A stretch of 14,109 nt of DNA from an uncultured Sutterella sp. (GTDB lineage: Bacteria > Pseudomonadota > Gammaproteobacteria > Burkholderiales > Burkholderiaceae_F). The stretch covers positions 1 through 14,109 of the forward strand of contig URFF01000047.1 in the NCBI GenBank assembly GCA_900546995.1, in the 5' to 3' direction. The notes under the pieces are model-generated. The model did not search any database. It had not been told where the DNA came from and saw only the letters and a list, made by a program, of their open reading frames with translations. This document shows, one piece after another, positions 7,749 to 14,109 of this stretch. The position numbers were made by a program, and so were the translations under genes. The number at the start of each line of letters is the position of its first letter. The stretch's first letter is position 1.

Positions 7749-9395
7749 ATGGTTGAAAAAATATTTCTTCAAGGTTTAGGACTTTGGAATGTCTATTTTA
7801 TCTGTAAGTTCGCACTTGCTTATTTCGGGTATTTAACGCTAAACCCGCTTGCGAACGCGGTCTTGCTGGCGTTTCTGCTTTTGCCGTTTAACCGCAAAGC
7901 CATTCGTGTCGTGCAGACCACTATCGGAGTGATCGCAGGCTTTGCGTTGATTTACTCGGAAAGTTGGCTACCGGGGTTAGACAGCATCACGAGTAACACA
8001 CAGAACATTGCAGGTTTTTCCTTCAATTACATCATGCAGTTAGCGATTGATTTCGTTAATCTGAAAATGGTGGCTTGGGGTCTGTTGATTATTTTTGCCT
8101 ATTTCTTGATTAGGCGTTGGATCCGAGTTTCGGTTTTAACCGTCGGCTACTTTGCTGTGTTGGTTCTGCAACCGGTGGTGGCAGCCTGGCATGCGCAAGA
8201 GCAAGCGGCAGTACCGGCAACCGGTACGGTCGCCACGGCTGAACAAGTTGCCAATCCCGCTACGGTTGTGAGCGAGCCGACACCGGGTAACCCGGAAACA
8301 ATCACATCAGAAACGATTGCGAAGTGGTATTCCGCGTTCCTTGAATACGAAAAAGAACGCCGAGCGGCATTCCCACAGGGCATTCCTGCCAAGGACACCC
8401 CCTTTGACATTGTGCTTTTAAATGTCTGCTCATTATCGAACGATGACTTGATCGCATCGGAAGAATTGGCGCAGCATCCGGTTTTTGATCAGTTCAACAT
8501 TCGCTTTGACCGATTTAATTCGGCAACCAGTTATTCTGGACCTGCCACGCTACGGTTATTGAATGCGATGTGCGGTCAAGTTGATCACGACACGCTCTAT
8601 GATGAGCGTCGTCCGGAATGTGAGATTATGAATCGGCTCGACCAACTTGGCTTTAAGCAACATATGTTCTTTGACCATCATGGTCAATATGACAACTATT
8701 TGCAAACGATGCGAGACAAAGCAGGTCTTACAGCACCGCTTGAAAGTACGAAAAAGTATCCTGTTCGATATGTTGCCTTTGATGATGAACCGATTTCAGA
8801 TGATTTGGCTGTGATGCGGGATTGGTTAAGAACGCTTAATCGAAACAAAGAAGCCAAGCGCACGGTAACGCTTTTTAATTTCATCGCATTGCACGATGGT
8901 AACCGATTACCGCGACAAAGCCGTTGGGAAGCTTTTAAGCCTCGGCTGAAAATTTTCTTGGATGATTTGCAACGTGTCATTCGTGAGATTGAACGCTCTG
9001 GTCGCAAGGTGATGCTGGTGGTTGTGCCTGAACACGGCGCGGCTGTTCGAGGTGACCGGGTACAAACGGCCCGATTGCGTGATATCCCGAGTATGCGTAT
9101 CACTCAGGTACCGACCATGGTGAAGTTCATCGGCATCAAGAACATGCCTCAGGAAACGATCCATGTGACAGGCAATACCAGTTATTTAGCGATGGCTGAG
9201 TTGATCGGTAAGGTGATTGAATCGAACTATTTCAGTGTTGACGGCGGCAGTATTCCGCTACAGGAATTGATTCAAGATCTTCCGGAGACAAACCCTGTGT
9301 CAGAAAACGGTCAGTCGGTTGTGTTGACCTACAAGGATCAAGATTACATCCGACGAAATAAAGGCGAGTGGGTTGTTTATCCGACCGATCGTTAA
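7749..9395 (+). CDS. bcsG: Cellulose phosphoethanolamine transferase BcsG
   Basis: 548 aa (E. coli BcsG 559 aa) and collinear with it. Inner-membrane enzyme that moves phosphoethanolamine from phosphatidylethanolamine onto glucose units of nascent cellulose. The N-terminal part has about five membrane helices (roughly 10-30, 33-48, 55-70, 105-122, 127-146), then an Ala/Pro/Thr-rich linker (about 150-185) and a periplasmic alkaline-phosphatase-fold domain. Known catalytic and zinc residues are all kept: Cys227 in NVCSLS (E. coli Cys243), nucleophile Ser263 in NSATSYSGP (Ser278), His382 in LHDGN, and Glu428/His429 in VVPEHG. The start ATG follows GGCGGAG, 16 nt after the bcsZ stop. Last gene of the operon, ended by a strong terminator. 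Its intact active site argues that the polymer is phosphoethanolamine-modified. Confidence 0.96.
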   Translation: MVEKIFLQGLGLWNVYFICKFALAYFGYLTLNPLANAVLLAFLLLPFNRKAIRVVQTTIGVIAGFALIYSESWLPGLDSITSNTQNIAGFSFNYIMQLAIDFVNLKMVAWGLLIIFAYFLIRRWIRVSVLTVGYFAVLVLQPVVAAWHAQEQAAVPATGTVATAEQVANPATVVSEPTPGNPETITSETIAKWYSAFLEYEKERRAAFPQGIPAKDTPFDIVLLNVCSLSNDDLIASEELAQHPVFDQFNIRFDRFNSATSYSGPATLRLLNAMCGQVDHDTLYDERRPECEIMNRLDQLGFKQHMFFDHHGQYDNYLQTMRDKAGLTAPLESTKKYPVRYVAFDDEPISDDLAVMRDWLRTLNRNKEAKRTVTLFNFIALHDGNRLPRQSRWEAFKPRLKIFLDDLQRVIREIERSGRKVMLVVVPEHGAAVRGDRVQTARLRDIPSMRITQVPTMVKFIGIKNMPQETIHVTGNTSYLAMAELIGKVIESNYFSVDGGSIPLQELIQDLPETNPVSENGQSVVLTYKDQDYIRRNKGEWVVYPTDR

Positions 9396-9403
9396 GTTTT
9401 GGT

Positions 9404-9430
9404 GAGGCCTCTTTGCGAGGCCTCTTTTTT
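9404..9430 (+). terminator. Intrinsic terminator of the bcsABZG operon
   Basis: Perfect 8-bp stem GAGGCCTC (9404-9411) and GAGGCCTC (9417-9424) with loop TTTGC, followed by six T (9425-9430). It starts 9 nt after the bcsG stop and cleanly ends the cellulose operon. Confidence 0.92.
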
Positions 9431-9477
9431 GTGTCAGCCTTCGTTAGAATAGTCGTAGTGTTTTATCCGTCATTTTT

Positions 9478-10026
9478 ATGCTTGATAGTCCGAAATTTCG
9501 ATTTTGTCCGATGTGTGGTTCTGCTATTGTTCTTGAGCAACCGGCAGAAGATGTTCGGGTGCGTGAAGTTTGCCCGCACTGCGGTTACATTCACTACGTT
9601 AATCCGATTCCCGTTGTTGGGACGGTTCCTGTTTGCGGAGAAAAAATTCTTTTATGTCGACGTGCCATTGAGCCTCGAAAGGGGTATTGGACACTGCCTG
9701 CCGGTTTTATGGAAGCCCACGAAACCTTAGAGCAAGGCGCTCGTCGAGAAACATTGGAAGAAACCGGTGAATTGGTGCGAATGGGACCGATTTTGACACT
9801 CATTGACGTTCCCGATGCCAGTCAAATTCATGTGTTTTTCATTTCCTTTGTGGATGCATTGACGGCAAAGCCTGGACCGGAAACGCTTGAACAGCGGCTT
9901 TTCTCTGAAGACGAGATTCCTTGGGATGAGATTAGTTTTACAACGGTTCGGACAACATTGGAGCATTTTTTCGCTGACCGCCGCAGTGGTCGTTTTGTTT
10001 TGCACCGTTATCAATTATCGGCCTAG
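9478..10026 (+). CDS. Zinc-ribbon NUDIX hydrolase
   Basis: 182 aa, cytosolic. The N-terminal zinc ribbon has Cys10-x2-Cys13 (CPMCG) and Cys32-x2-Cys35 (CPHCG). The NUDIX domain follows, with the full signature from Gly76: G-x5-Glu82-x7-Arg90-Glu91-x2-Glu94-Glu95-x-Gly97, which binds the metal and diphosphate. WTLPAGFMEAHE (71-82) resembles NUDIX proteins of the NADH pyrophosphatase/ADP-ribose pyrophosphatase neighbourhood, which hydrolyse nucleoside diphosphates linked to another moiety. The length is that of the short ribbon-plus-NUDIX proteins common in betaproteobacteria, not of NudC (about 260 aa). No strong Shine-Dalgarno is seen before the ATG. It is followed 4 nt later by a PyrD-like gene, so the two are likely cotranscribed and coupled. 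Exact substrate is unknown. Confidence 0.92.
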   Translation: MLDSPKFRFCPMCGSAIVLEQPAEDVRVREVCPHCGYIHYVNPIPVVGTVPVCGEKILLCRRAIEPRKGYWTLPAGFMEAHETLEQGARRETLEETGELVRMGPILTLIDVPDASQIHVFFISFVDALTAKPGPETLEQRLFSEDEIPWDEISFTTVRTTLEHFFADRRSGRFVLHRYQLSA

Positions 10027-10030
10027 TGTG

Positions 10031-11089
10031 ATGATCAAAATTCCATTCACTTTTCTGCAAAAGCTTCTTTTTCTGATGGGACCTGAGCGAGCTCAACGGT
10101 TGGTATTGTCAAATATTGATCGTTGGATGAATTTGGGTTTCCTGAACCCCTATATTCGCGATCCAATGGAAGATCCGATTGAGCTGATGGGACTTAAATT
10201 CCCGAATACGATTGGATTAGCGGCCGGTTTTGACCGTGCGGGCAAGTGTGTGTCTGGTTTCGGGGGATTGGGATTTGGACATATTGAGGTCGGAAGTATT
10301 TGGGAGCAGTCAACTCAATCGATAAAAAGCATTTCGTTGAGGGCAGCCTCCCAAACAGTCGCTTATACCGAGGGAATGGGCGGCGCTCAAGTTGATCAGG
10401 TTTTAGAAAACTTAAAAAGTGCTGCGGCCTATCGAAATCGAGGAGCTATTTTAGGCGTAAATATCGCGGGTGAAATCGGGGAGGACGCTAAAAAGACGGC
10501 TCAGGCGTTTATTGCACCGTTGAACAAAGTCTATCGTCATACCGATTATGTAACGCTTAATTTAACCTCTGGCTTAAGTCGAGGGTTTGCCACCCAATAT
10601 AAGGGTCAAGTTGCGTTAACACTTAAACAGGTGGCCGAAGAGCGTGAACGCCTTATGCAAAAAGAGGGCTATCCGTATCGACCGATCGCTGTGAAGGTTG
10701 CCGCAGGCCAAGACAATGACACGCTTTTGTGGCTGACCGATCAACTGCTCTACTACCGTTTTGATGGTATAGTCGCAACAGGATCAGGTGTTGGCATCGC
10801 TGGAGAAAGACTCTCCGGAAGTGTGATCAAAGACCGTTCAACCGAAGTCATTGAATTATTGGCAACACACTTGCGTGGTGATTTACCGATCATAGCGAGC
10901 GGCGGTGTTCTCACGCCCGAAGATGCTCTTGAAAAGATAAAGGCTGGAGCGAATTTGGTTCAAATTTTCTCAGGGTTAATCTTCAACGGACCGGGTTTGG
11001 TAGCTGACGCATCCGACCTCGTGGCGCGATGGCGCTTGACTCAAAAAGGAGTCATGAAGTCCCTTCGTCCGTCAAAAAAGCTCAATTAA
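10031..11089 (+). CDS. Dihydroorotate dehydrogenase-like paralog with eroded orotate pocket
   Basis: 352 aa, aligning end to end with the PyrD at 427-1476. FMN-barrel features are kept: GLAAGFDR (62-69, Arg69 in place of the canonical Lys), GLGFGHIEVGS (79-89), GVNI (142-145), Lys223 in AVKVA, IASGGV (288-293) and VQIFSG (310-315). Substrate features are not: NHMGFNN becomes TEGMGGA (113-119), ATNTT becomes ATGSG (249-253), and SCPNTPG becomes TSGLSRG (179-185), leaving Ser180 at the class 2 base position and Asn177, but no second Asn. The proline-rich PGNPKPRLWR segment is gone. Start: ATG at 10031 (GTG at 10028 also possible), 4 nt after the NUDIX stop. An upstream ATG at 9887 would overlap the NUDIX gene heavily. 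A folded FMN protein of altered substrate is likely; it is not the obvious pyrimidine-pathway enzyme. Confidence 0.88.
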   Translation: MIKIPFTFLQKLLFLMGPERAQRLVLSNIDRWMNLGFLNPYIRDPMEDPIELMGLKFPNTIGLAAGFDRAGKCVSGFGGLGFGHIEVGSIWEQSTQSIKSISLRAASQTVAYTEGMGGAQVDQVLENLKSAAAYRNRGAILGVNIAGEIGEDAKKTAQAFIAPLNKVYRHTDYVTLNLTSGLSRGFATQYKGQVALTLKQVAEERERLMQKEGYPYRPIAVKVAAGQDNDTLLWLTDQLLYYRFDGIVATGSGVGIAGERLSGSVIKDRSTEVIELLATHLRGDLPIIASGGVLTPEDALEKIKAGANLVQIFSGLIFNGPGLVADASDLVARWRLTQKGVMKSLRPSKKLN

Positions 11090-11128
11090 CGAATTTGTTG
11101 CATTTCTTTTTCGTTCCTGTTGCCTTGT

Positions 11129-11167
11129 CTGTACTAAACTAGAGAGGTAAATCGATAGTCAGTACAG
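11129..11167 (+). repeat. Inverted repeat overlapping the asmA-like gene's ribosome binding site
   Basis: CTGTACT (11129-11135) and AGTACAG (11161-11167) are perfect 7-bp inverted arms with a 25-nt loop, extendable by one G-T wobble. The right arm runs into AGGAGG (11166-11171), the Shine-Dalgarno of the next gene. If transcribed from upstream, the RNA could form a weak helix touching the ribosome site; it could equally be an operator or chance. Confidence 0.3.
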
Positions 11168-11177
11168 GAGGCAGCAT

Positions 11178-13244
11178 ATGCTTCGTAAAGTCATCATCGG
11201 CATAGTCGCTTTAGCCGTCATAATTGTTGGTGGTTTATGGGCCGCGGCGACGTTTTTCCTTGATAGTGCAACCATTGCAGATCAAGTAAAAAAAGAAGTC
11301 GCGAATCGCTACAACCGCGAGCTTGTTTTCAACGGCGAACTGCGAACGAATTTCTTTCCGAAAATTCAAATTGTTTTACCGAGAACATCTCTTTCATTTG
11401 AGGGGAAGAAAAATCCTCAGTTTATGTTGGAAAATGCCAGTGTCGGTGTTGCTGTCATGCCGCTCTTAAGTGGGAATGTTCAGTTTGACGAGGTAGTTAT
11501 TAATGGCTTAAGGGGTTCCATTAACCTGAAACGCTTGGCCCAAAAGACGAACGAATCAAAGACCGAGCAGGAAACTGCCAAACCAGCTCAAGAACAAGCG
11601 TCTGGTGACTCTTTTATCAAGACATTGGAAGTTGCTGGTGTCGAGGTCACCAACGCGGCGTTTAATGTTTACGGTGTGCAGGGCGAAAAGGTTTATACGG
11701 TCAGCGGTATGAATCTAAAGACTGGAGCGCTAGGGCTTAAGGGGACAACACCGGTTTCTTTTAATGCCAATTTCTCAGAAAAAACGCAGTCTGTTAGTGG
11801 TTCCTTAAATGTCAGCACCACGGCAACGTATGACCTTGAGACACTGGATGTCCAATTGGCGAATTTGAAGACCGCGTTGAAATATAACCAAAATAAAGAC
11901 ACGGTTGAGGCAACGCTTGAAACGCCGTCGGTTAAGTATGTGAAGTCCGATGTCACGATTAGCGATGCAAAAGCCTCTGTGGCTATGGGAACGGGGCTGA
12001 GTGCACAATTAAATGTCAAAGGGTTGGCAACTCAGGCAATGAAAAACTGGACGCTTGATGGCGTCAGTGGCTCAGTTAACTTGGATAAGACGACCAGTGC
12101 GACCGTCAGTGGTAACTTCTCCGGTGGTATTGAGGTACCCAGTGTTAAAAGTGAACGTCTGACCGGAAGTATTAAGACCAAGATTAATAATATCGATGTC
12201 ACTATTCCGTTTAACGGAATGATTTCGGCTCAAATTCCCCAGGAAAGCGCCTCTGTTAGCTTAAACGGTGAATTTGATAAAGAAATGTTTAGCGTAAACG
12301 CCAACGTGAAAGGCTTTACCAAACCGACCGTGACGGGGCAAGTTCAACTCAATGCTCTAACGGTTGATAAATGGATTGCCGCGGCGCCCGTTAAGACGGC
12401 TAGTGGCTTTGACTGGTCTCCCATCCGCGAAGCCATCGCGCAAAAGGTAGAGCGTATAACGGCTCTGGATGCCGCTAACGCCAACATTTCGGTGAAGCTT
12501 AATCAGCTGAAGTATCAAAAGTTGTTGGTTAACAAGATTGGTACGACGGCGAAATTGCAAAACGGCACGTTGGGTTTGAATAATATCTCCGCTCAGATAT
12601 GCGGGGGGACGGTTGGAGGTCAGTTGAGTTTGACGGCACTTCAGCAATGGAATGTTAATTTAACAGCCGCCAAGATTGATTCTCGCTGTTTACTTGAAGG
12701 TTTGTCCTTACCGGATCAACTGACAGGTAGCATCCGAGCCAACGTGAAGATCGCGGGCAATGGGTTGGATGAAACGGCTATTAAGAAGACAGCAAAAGGT
12801 AGCATGAGCGCTCAAATTGATCGTGCGGTTTTAAGGGGAATTTCACTTGAAAAAGTTGCAGCGGCGGTCCGTGCAAAGAACCCCTCGGGGTTTGTTGCGT
12901 CGCCTAACGACAGTACGCAATTCACAGCCTTAAATGCGACCGCCTCCGTCGGTAACGGGACTTTGAGTGTGACAAGCTTAAATGGCAAAAGCTCCGTTGC
13001 TGAGGTGAGCGGTCAAATTCAAATTGGTTTAATCGACTCGTCCTTAAATGGACGGGTGTCTGCTAAGTTAGCTACCTCGTCAGACGGTCGACGTGTCACG
13101 GTTCCAATTGCTCTGTCTGGAACATTGCAGGAACCGAAATATGGTGTTGATATTGCGGCTGCCATTGTGAGCAATGTTGAAAACATTATCAAGAATGAAC
13201 CACAAAAGCTTTTAGAAGGATTAGGGCGTCTGTTGAGGCGTTAA
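11178..13244 (+). CDS. AsmA-family inner-membrane/periplasmic protein
   Basis: 688 aa, near the size of E. coli AsmA (617 aa). A single N-terminal membrane helix (about 4-28) is followed by a large periplasmic beta-rich body with many alternating Ser/Thr/Val stretches. The N-terminal AsmA-like block includes YNRELVFNGELRTNFFPKI (45-63), similar to the AsmA segment around its LDGPLRW. The C-terminal AsmA domain (about 507-650) shows LTGSIRANVKIAGNGLD, RAVLRGISLEKVA and a SLNGKSSVAEVSGQ repeat-like strand. AsmA-like proteins form long hydrophobic grooves linked to phospholipid transport between envelope membranes and outer-membrane homeostasis. A strong AGGAGG lies 6 nt before the ATG. The gene begins 88 nt after the PyrD-like stop with no terminator between, so read-through is possible. 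Ends at an intrinsic terminator. Confidence 0.9.
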   Translation: MLRKVIIGIVALAVIIVGGLWAAATFFLDSATIADQVKKEVANRYNRELVFNGELRTNFFPKIQIVLPRTSLSFEGKKNPQFMLENASVGVAVMPLLSGNVQFDEVVINGLRGSINLKRLAQKTNESKTEQETAKPAQEQASGDSFIKTLEVAGVEVTNAAFNVYGVQGEKVYTVSGMNLKTGALGLKGTTPVSFNANFSEKTQSVSGSLNVSTTATYDLETLDVQLANLKTALKYNQNKDTVEATLETPSVKYVKSDVTISDAKASVAMGTGLSAQLNVKGLATQAMKNWTLDGVSGSVNLDKTTSATVSGNFSGGIEVPSVKSERLTGSIKTKINNIDVTIPFNGMISAQIPQESASVSLNGEFDKEMFSVNANVKGFTKPTVTGQVQLNALTVDKWIAAAPVKTASGFDWSPIREAIAQKVERITALDAANANISVKLNQLKYQKLLVNKIGTTAKLQNGTLGLNNISAQICGGTVGGQLSLTALQQWNVNLTAAKIDSRCLLEGLSLPDQLTGSIRANVKIAGNGLDETAIKKTAKGSMSAQIDRAVLRGISLEKVAAAVRAKNPSGFVASPNDSTQFTALNATASVGNGTLSVTSLNGKSSVAEVSGQIQIGLIDSSLNGRVSAKLATSSDGRRVTVPIALSGTLQEPKYGVDIAAAIVSNVENIIKNEPQKLLEGLGRLLRR

Positions 13245-13260
13245 ACTAAAAGCAAAATCA

Positions 13261-13288
13261 GGGGAGGCGCAAGCCTCCCCAAATTTTT
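13261..13288 (+). terminator. Intrinsic terminator after the AsmA-like gene
   Basis: Perfect 8-bp stem GGGGAGGC (13261-13268) and GCCTCCCC (13273-13280) closed by a GCAA tetraloop, then AAATTTTT. It separates the AsmA-like gene from the rRNA promoters; its T-tract lies in the AT-rich stretch just upstream of the first rRNA promoter. Confidence 0.92.
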
Positions 13289-13302
13289 CCCCAATGGGTG
13301 AT

Positions 13303-13330
13303 TTGACAAAAGCGAAACGGTTCTTAAAAT
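13303..13330 (+). promoter_or_regulatory. rRNA operon promoter P1
   Basis: Consensus -35 TTGACA (13303-13308), 16-nt spacer, -10 TAAAAT (13325-13330). It lies about 417 bp before mature 16S rRNA and directly after the upstream terminator. First of three tandem promoters. Confidence 0.7.
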
Positions 13331-13343
13331 ACCGACTCCGCTG

Positions 13344-13361
13344 CAGTGCTTTAGGGCACTG
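13344..13361 (+). repeat. Hairpin between rRNA promoters P1 and P2
   Basis: CAGTGC (13344-13349) and GCACTG (13356-13361) form a perfect 6-bp inverted repeat with a 6-nt loop, at about +7 of a P1 transcript. No T-tract follows. Its role, if any, is unknown. Confidence 0.35.
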
Positions 13362-13390
13362 AAGCGAAAAAGTTGAGTTGGAAGCGAAAA
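13361..13390 (+). repeat. Direct repeat GAAGCGAAAA upstream of rRNA promoter P2
   Basis: GAAGCGAAAA occurs exactly at 13361-13370 and 13381-13390, 20 bp apart (about two helical turns), just upstream of P2. The spacing would suit a factor binding one face of the helix (inference). Confidence 0.35.
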
Positions 13391-13408
13391 GAAATTTTTG
13401 AAAGCAAC

Positions 13409-13437
13409 TTGACAAGAGAATAAAGCTTCGGCATAAT
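13409..13437 (+). promoter_or_regulatory. rRNA operon promoter P2
   Basis: Consensus -35 TTGACA (13409-13414), 17-nt spacer, -10 CATAAT (13432-13437). An A/T-rich stretch (13387-13400) just upstream resembles an UP element. Second tandem rRNA promoter. Confidence 0.78.
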
Positions 13438-13502
13438 TCTCAACCCTGCCGATCGAAAGACGGCACGCCGAAAGAAAATCAAAAATAAATTTTCCAACGG
13501 CC

Positions 13503-13530
13503 TTGACACGAAGAAAAAGAATCTTATAAT
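13503..13530 (+). promoter_or_regulatory. rRNA operon promoter P3
   Basis: Perfect consensus -35 TTGACA (13503-13508) and -10 TATAAT (13525-13530) with 16-nt spacing. A long A/T-rich segment (about 13470-13496) upstream looks like an UP element. Transcription would begin near 13536-13538, just ahead of the boxB/boxA leader. Probably the strongest of the three. Confidence 0.85.
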
Positions 13531-13544
13531 TCCGAACTTCGTCA

Positions 13545-13569
13545 GCTCGAAAGAGCGTGTTCTTTAAAA
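13545..13569 (+). promoter_or_regulatory. rRNA antitermination site (boxB-like hairpin and boxA)
   Basis: A GCTC-GAAA-GAGC tetraloop hairpin (13545-13556) is followed at once by TGTTCTTTAAAA (13558-13569), matching the boxA consensus TGCTCTTTAACA at most positions. BoxA recruits NusB-S10 to keep RNA polymerase from terminating early in rRNA operons. Confidence 0.85.
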
Positions 13570-13746
13570 ATTGATCAACGAACCGATAAGCGTGAGTATC
13601 TGGTAGTTGAAGGCAACCAAGAGAAGCTTCGGCTTTTCTAGAAAACTTTAAATATCAGGTGCTCAACGAATGAAAGACGAAACACAAGATGTTTCTCTGA
13701 AATTCTGATGAGTGCGACGGCAATTTGAAATTGCCAAACAGAGATT
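13570..13746 (+). other. 16S rRNA 5' leader with processing stems
   Basis: Transcribed spacer before mature 16S rRNA. It holds a near-perfect palindrome, GGCAATTT-G-AAATTGCC (13719-13735), nested between TCTCTG (13694-13699) and CAGAGA (13739-13744), which pair. These likely form the local leader stem near the 16S 5' end. Half of the long RNase III stem should also lie here, but its partner beyond the 16S 3' end is outside the window. Confidence 0.65.
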
Positions 13747-14109
13747 AAACTCAAGAGTTTGATCCTGGCTCAGATTGAACGCTGGCGGCATGCTTTACAC
13801 ATGCAAGTCGAACGGCAGCATGGAGAGCTTGCTCTCTGATGGCGAGTGGCGAACGGGTGAGTAATACATCGGAACGTGTCCTTTTGTGGGGGATAACTAC
13901 TCGAAAGAGTAGCTAATACCGCATAAGACCTACGGGTGAAAGCGGGGGACCTTTGGGCCTCGCGCAGTTGGAGCGGCCGATGACTGATTAGCTAGTTGGT
14001 GGGGTAACGGCCTACCAAGGCGACGATCAGTAGCTGGTCTGAGAGGACGACCAGCCACATTGGGACTGAGACACGGCCCAAACTCCTACGGGAGGCAGCA
14101 GTGGGGAAT
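13747..14109 (+). rRNA. rrs: 16S ribosomal RNA (5' 363 nt, partial)
   Basis: The universal 27F site AGAGTTTGATCCTGGCTCAG starts at 13754 (E. coli position 8), placing the mature 5' end at about 13747. Further hallmarks are GGCGAACGGGTGAGTAA and, near the edge, ACTCCTACGGGAGGCAGCAG. GCGGCATGCTTTACACATGC and the following AGTCGAACGGCAGC, with a short V1 helix, are betaproteobacterial; the V2 region recalls Sutterellaceae. The gene continues past the right edge. Confidence 0.98.

Noticed and set aside
9431..9477. Promoter for the NUDIX gene (TAGAAT at 9445-9450)
   Set aside because: The -10 is plausible but no -35 lies at 16-18 nt spacing; too weak to list as a feature.
9887..10030. In-frame upstream ATG that would extend the PyrD-like protein by 48 residues
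   Set aside because: It lies deep inside the NUDIX gene (about 140-nt overlap), and the extra residues have no counterpart in PyrD; the start at 10031 matches the family N-terminus.
10031..11089. PyrD-like paralog as a pseudogene
   Set aside because: Full-length open frame with conserved FMN-binding segments and near-normal length; changes concentrate in the substrate pocket, which suggests altered function, not decay.
1..14109. CRISPR arrays, insertion sequences, prophage genes or tRNA genes
   Set aside because: No regularly spaced repeats, transposase, integrase or phage reading frames, terminal inverted repeats or tRNA-like cloverleaf were found; the window is chromosomal gene content.

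Overview
The window looks like chromosomal DNA from a betaproteobacterium of the order Burkholderiales, most likely family Sutterellaceae (Sutterella/Parasutterella/Turicimonas type). This rests on the 16S rRNA 5' end at the right edge, whose helix and variable-region pattern resembles that group from memory. The moderate base composition, lower than in most Burkholderiales, fits a gut-adapted member. Genus cannot be fixed without a database search.

Layout, left to right. On the minus strand are a partial NfsA-type nitroreductase (1-407) and pyrD, a class 2 dihydroorotate dehydrogenase (427-1476). They form one transcription unit running off the left edge. A 329-bp divergent intergenic region follows. 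Then comes a compact plus-strand cellulose operon, bcsA-bcsB-bcsZ-bcsG (1806-9395), with short gaps or overlaps and a strong intrinsic terminator (9404-9430). It encodes the inner-membrane synthase, its periplasmic partner, a periplasmic GH8 glucanase and the phosphoethanolamine-cellulose transferase. No bcsC, bcsQ, bcsE or bcsF lies beside it. Next are a zinc-ribbon NUDIX hydrolase and, 4 nt later, a second dihydroorotate-dehydrogenase-like protein with an eroded substrate pocket. A large AsmA-family envelope protein follows, closed by a second intrinsic terminator (13261-13288). The right end is an rRNA operon start: three tandem sigma70-type promoters, a boxB/boxA antitermination leader and the first 363 nt of 16S rRNA.

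The most interesting features are key-residue changes in otherwise intact genes. BcsA has a degenerate c-di-GMP-binding signature in its PilZ domain. BcsZ has Asn where the E. coli enzyme has its catalytic base Asp243. PyrD has Cys where class 2 enzymes carry the catalytic Ser. The PyrD-like paralog keeps a Ser there but has lost most orotate contacts. The cellulose module therefore looks like a phosphoethanolamine-cellulose system that may have lost c-di-GMP control and may have altered trimming, and that takes its outer-membrane exporter from elsewhere in the genome or does without one. These functional readings are inferences; the substitutions themselves are read directly from the DNA. Comparisons with E. 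coli proteins are from memory.
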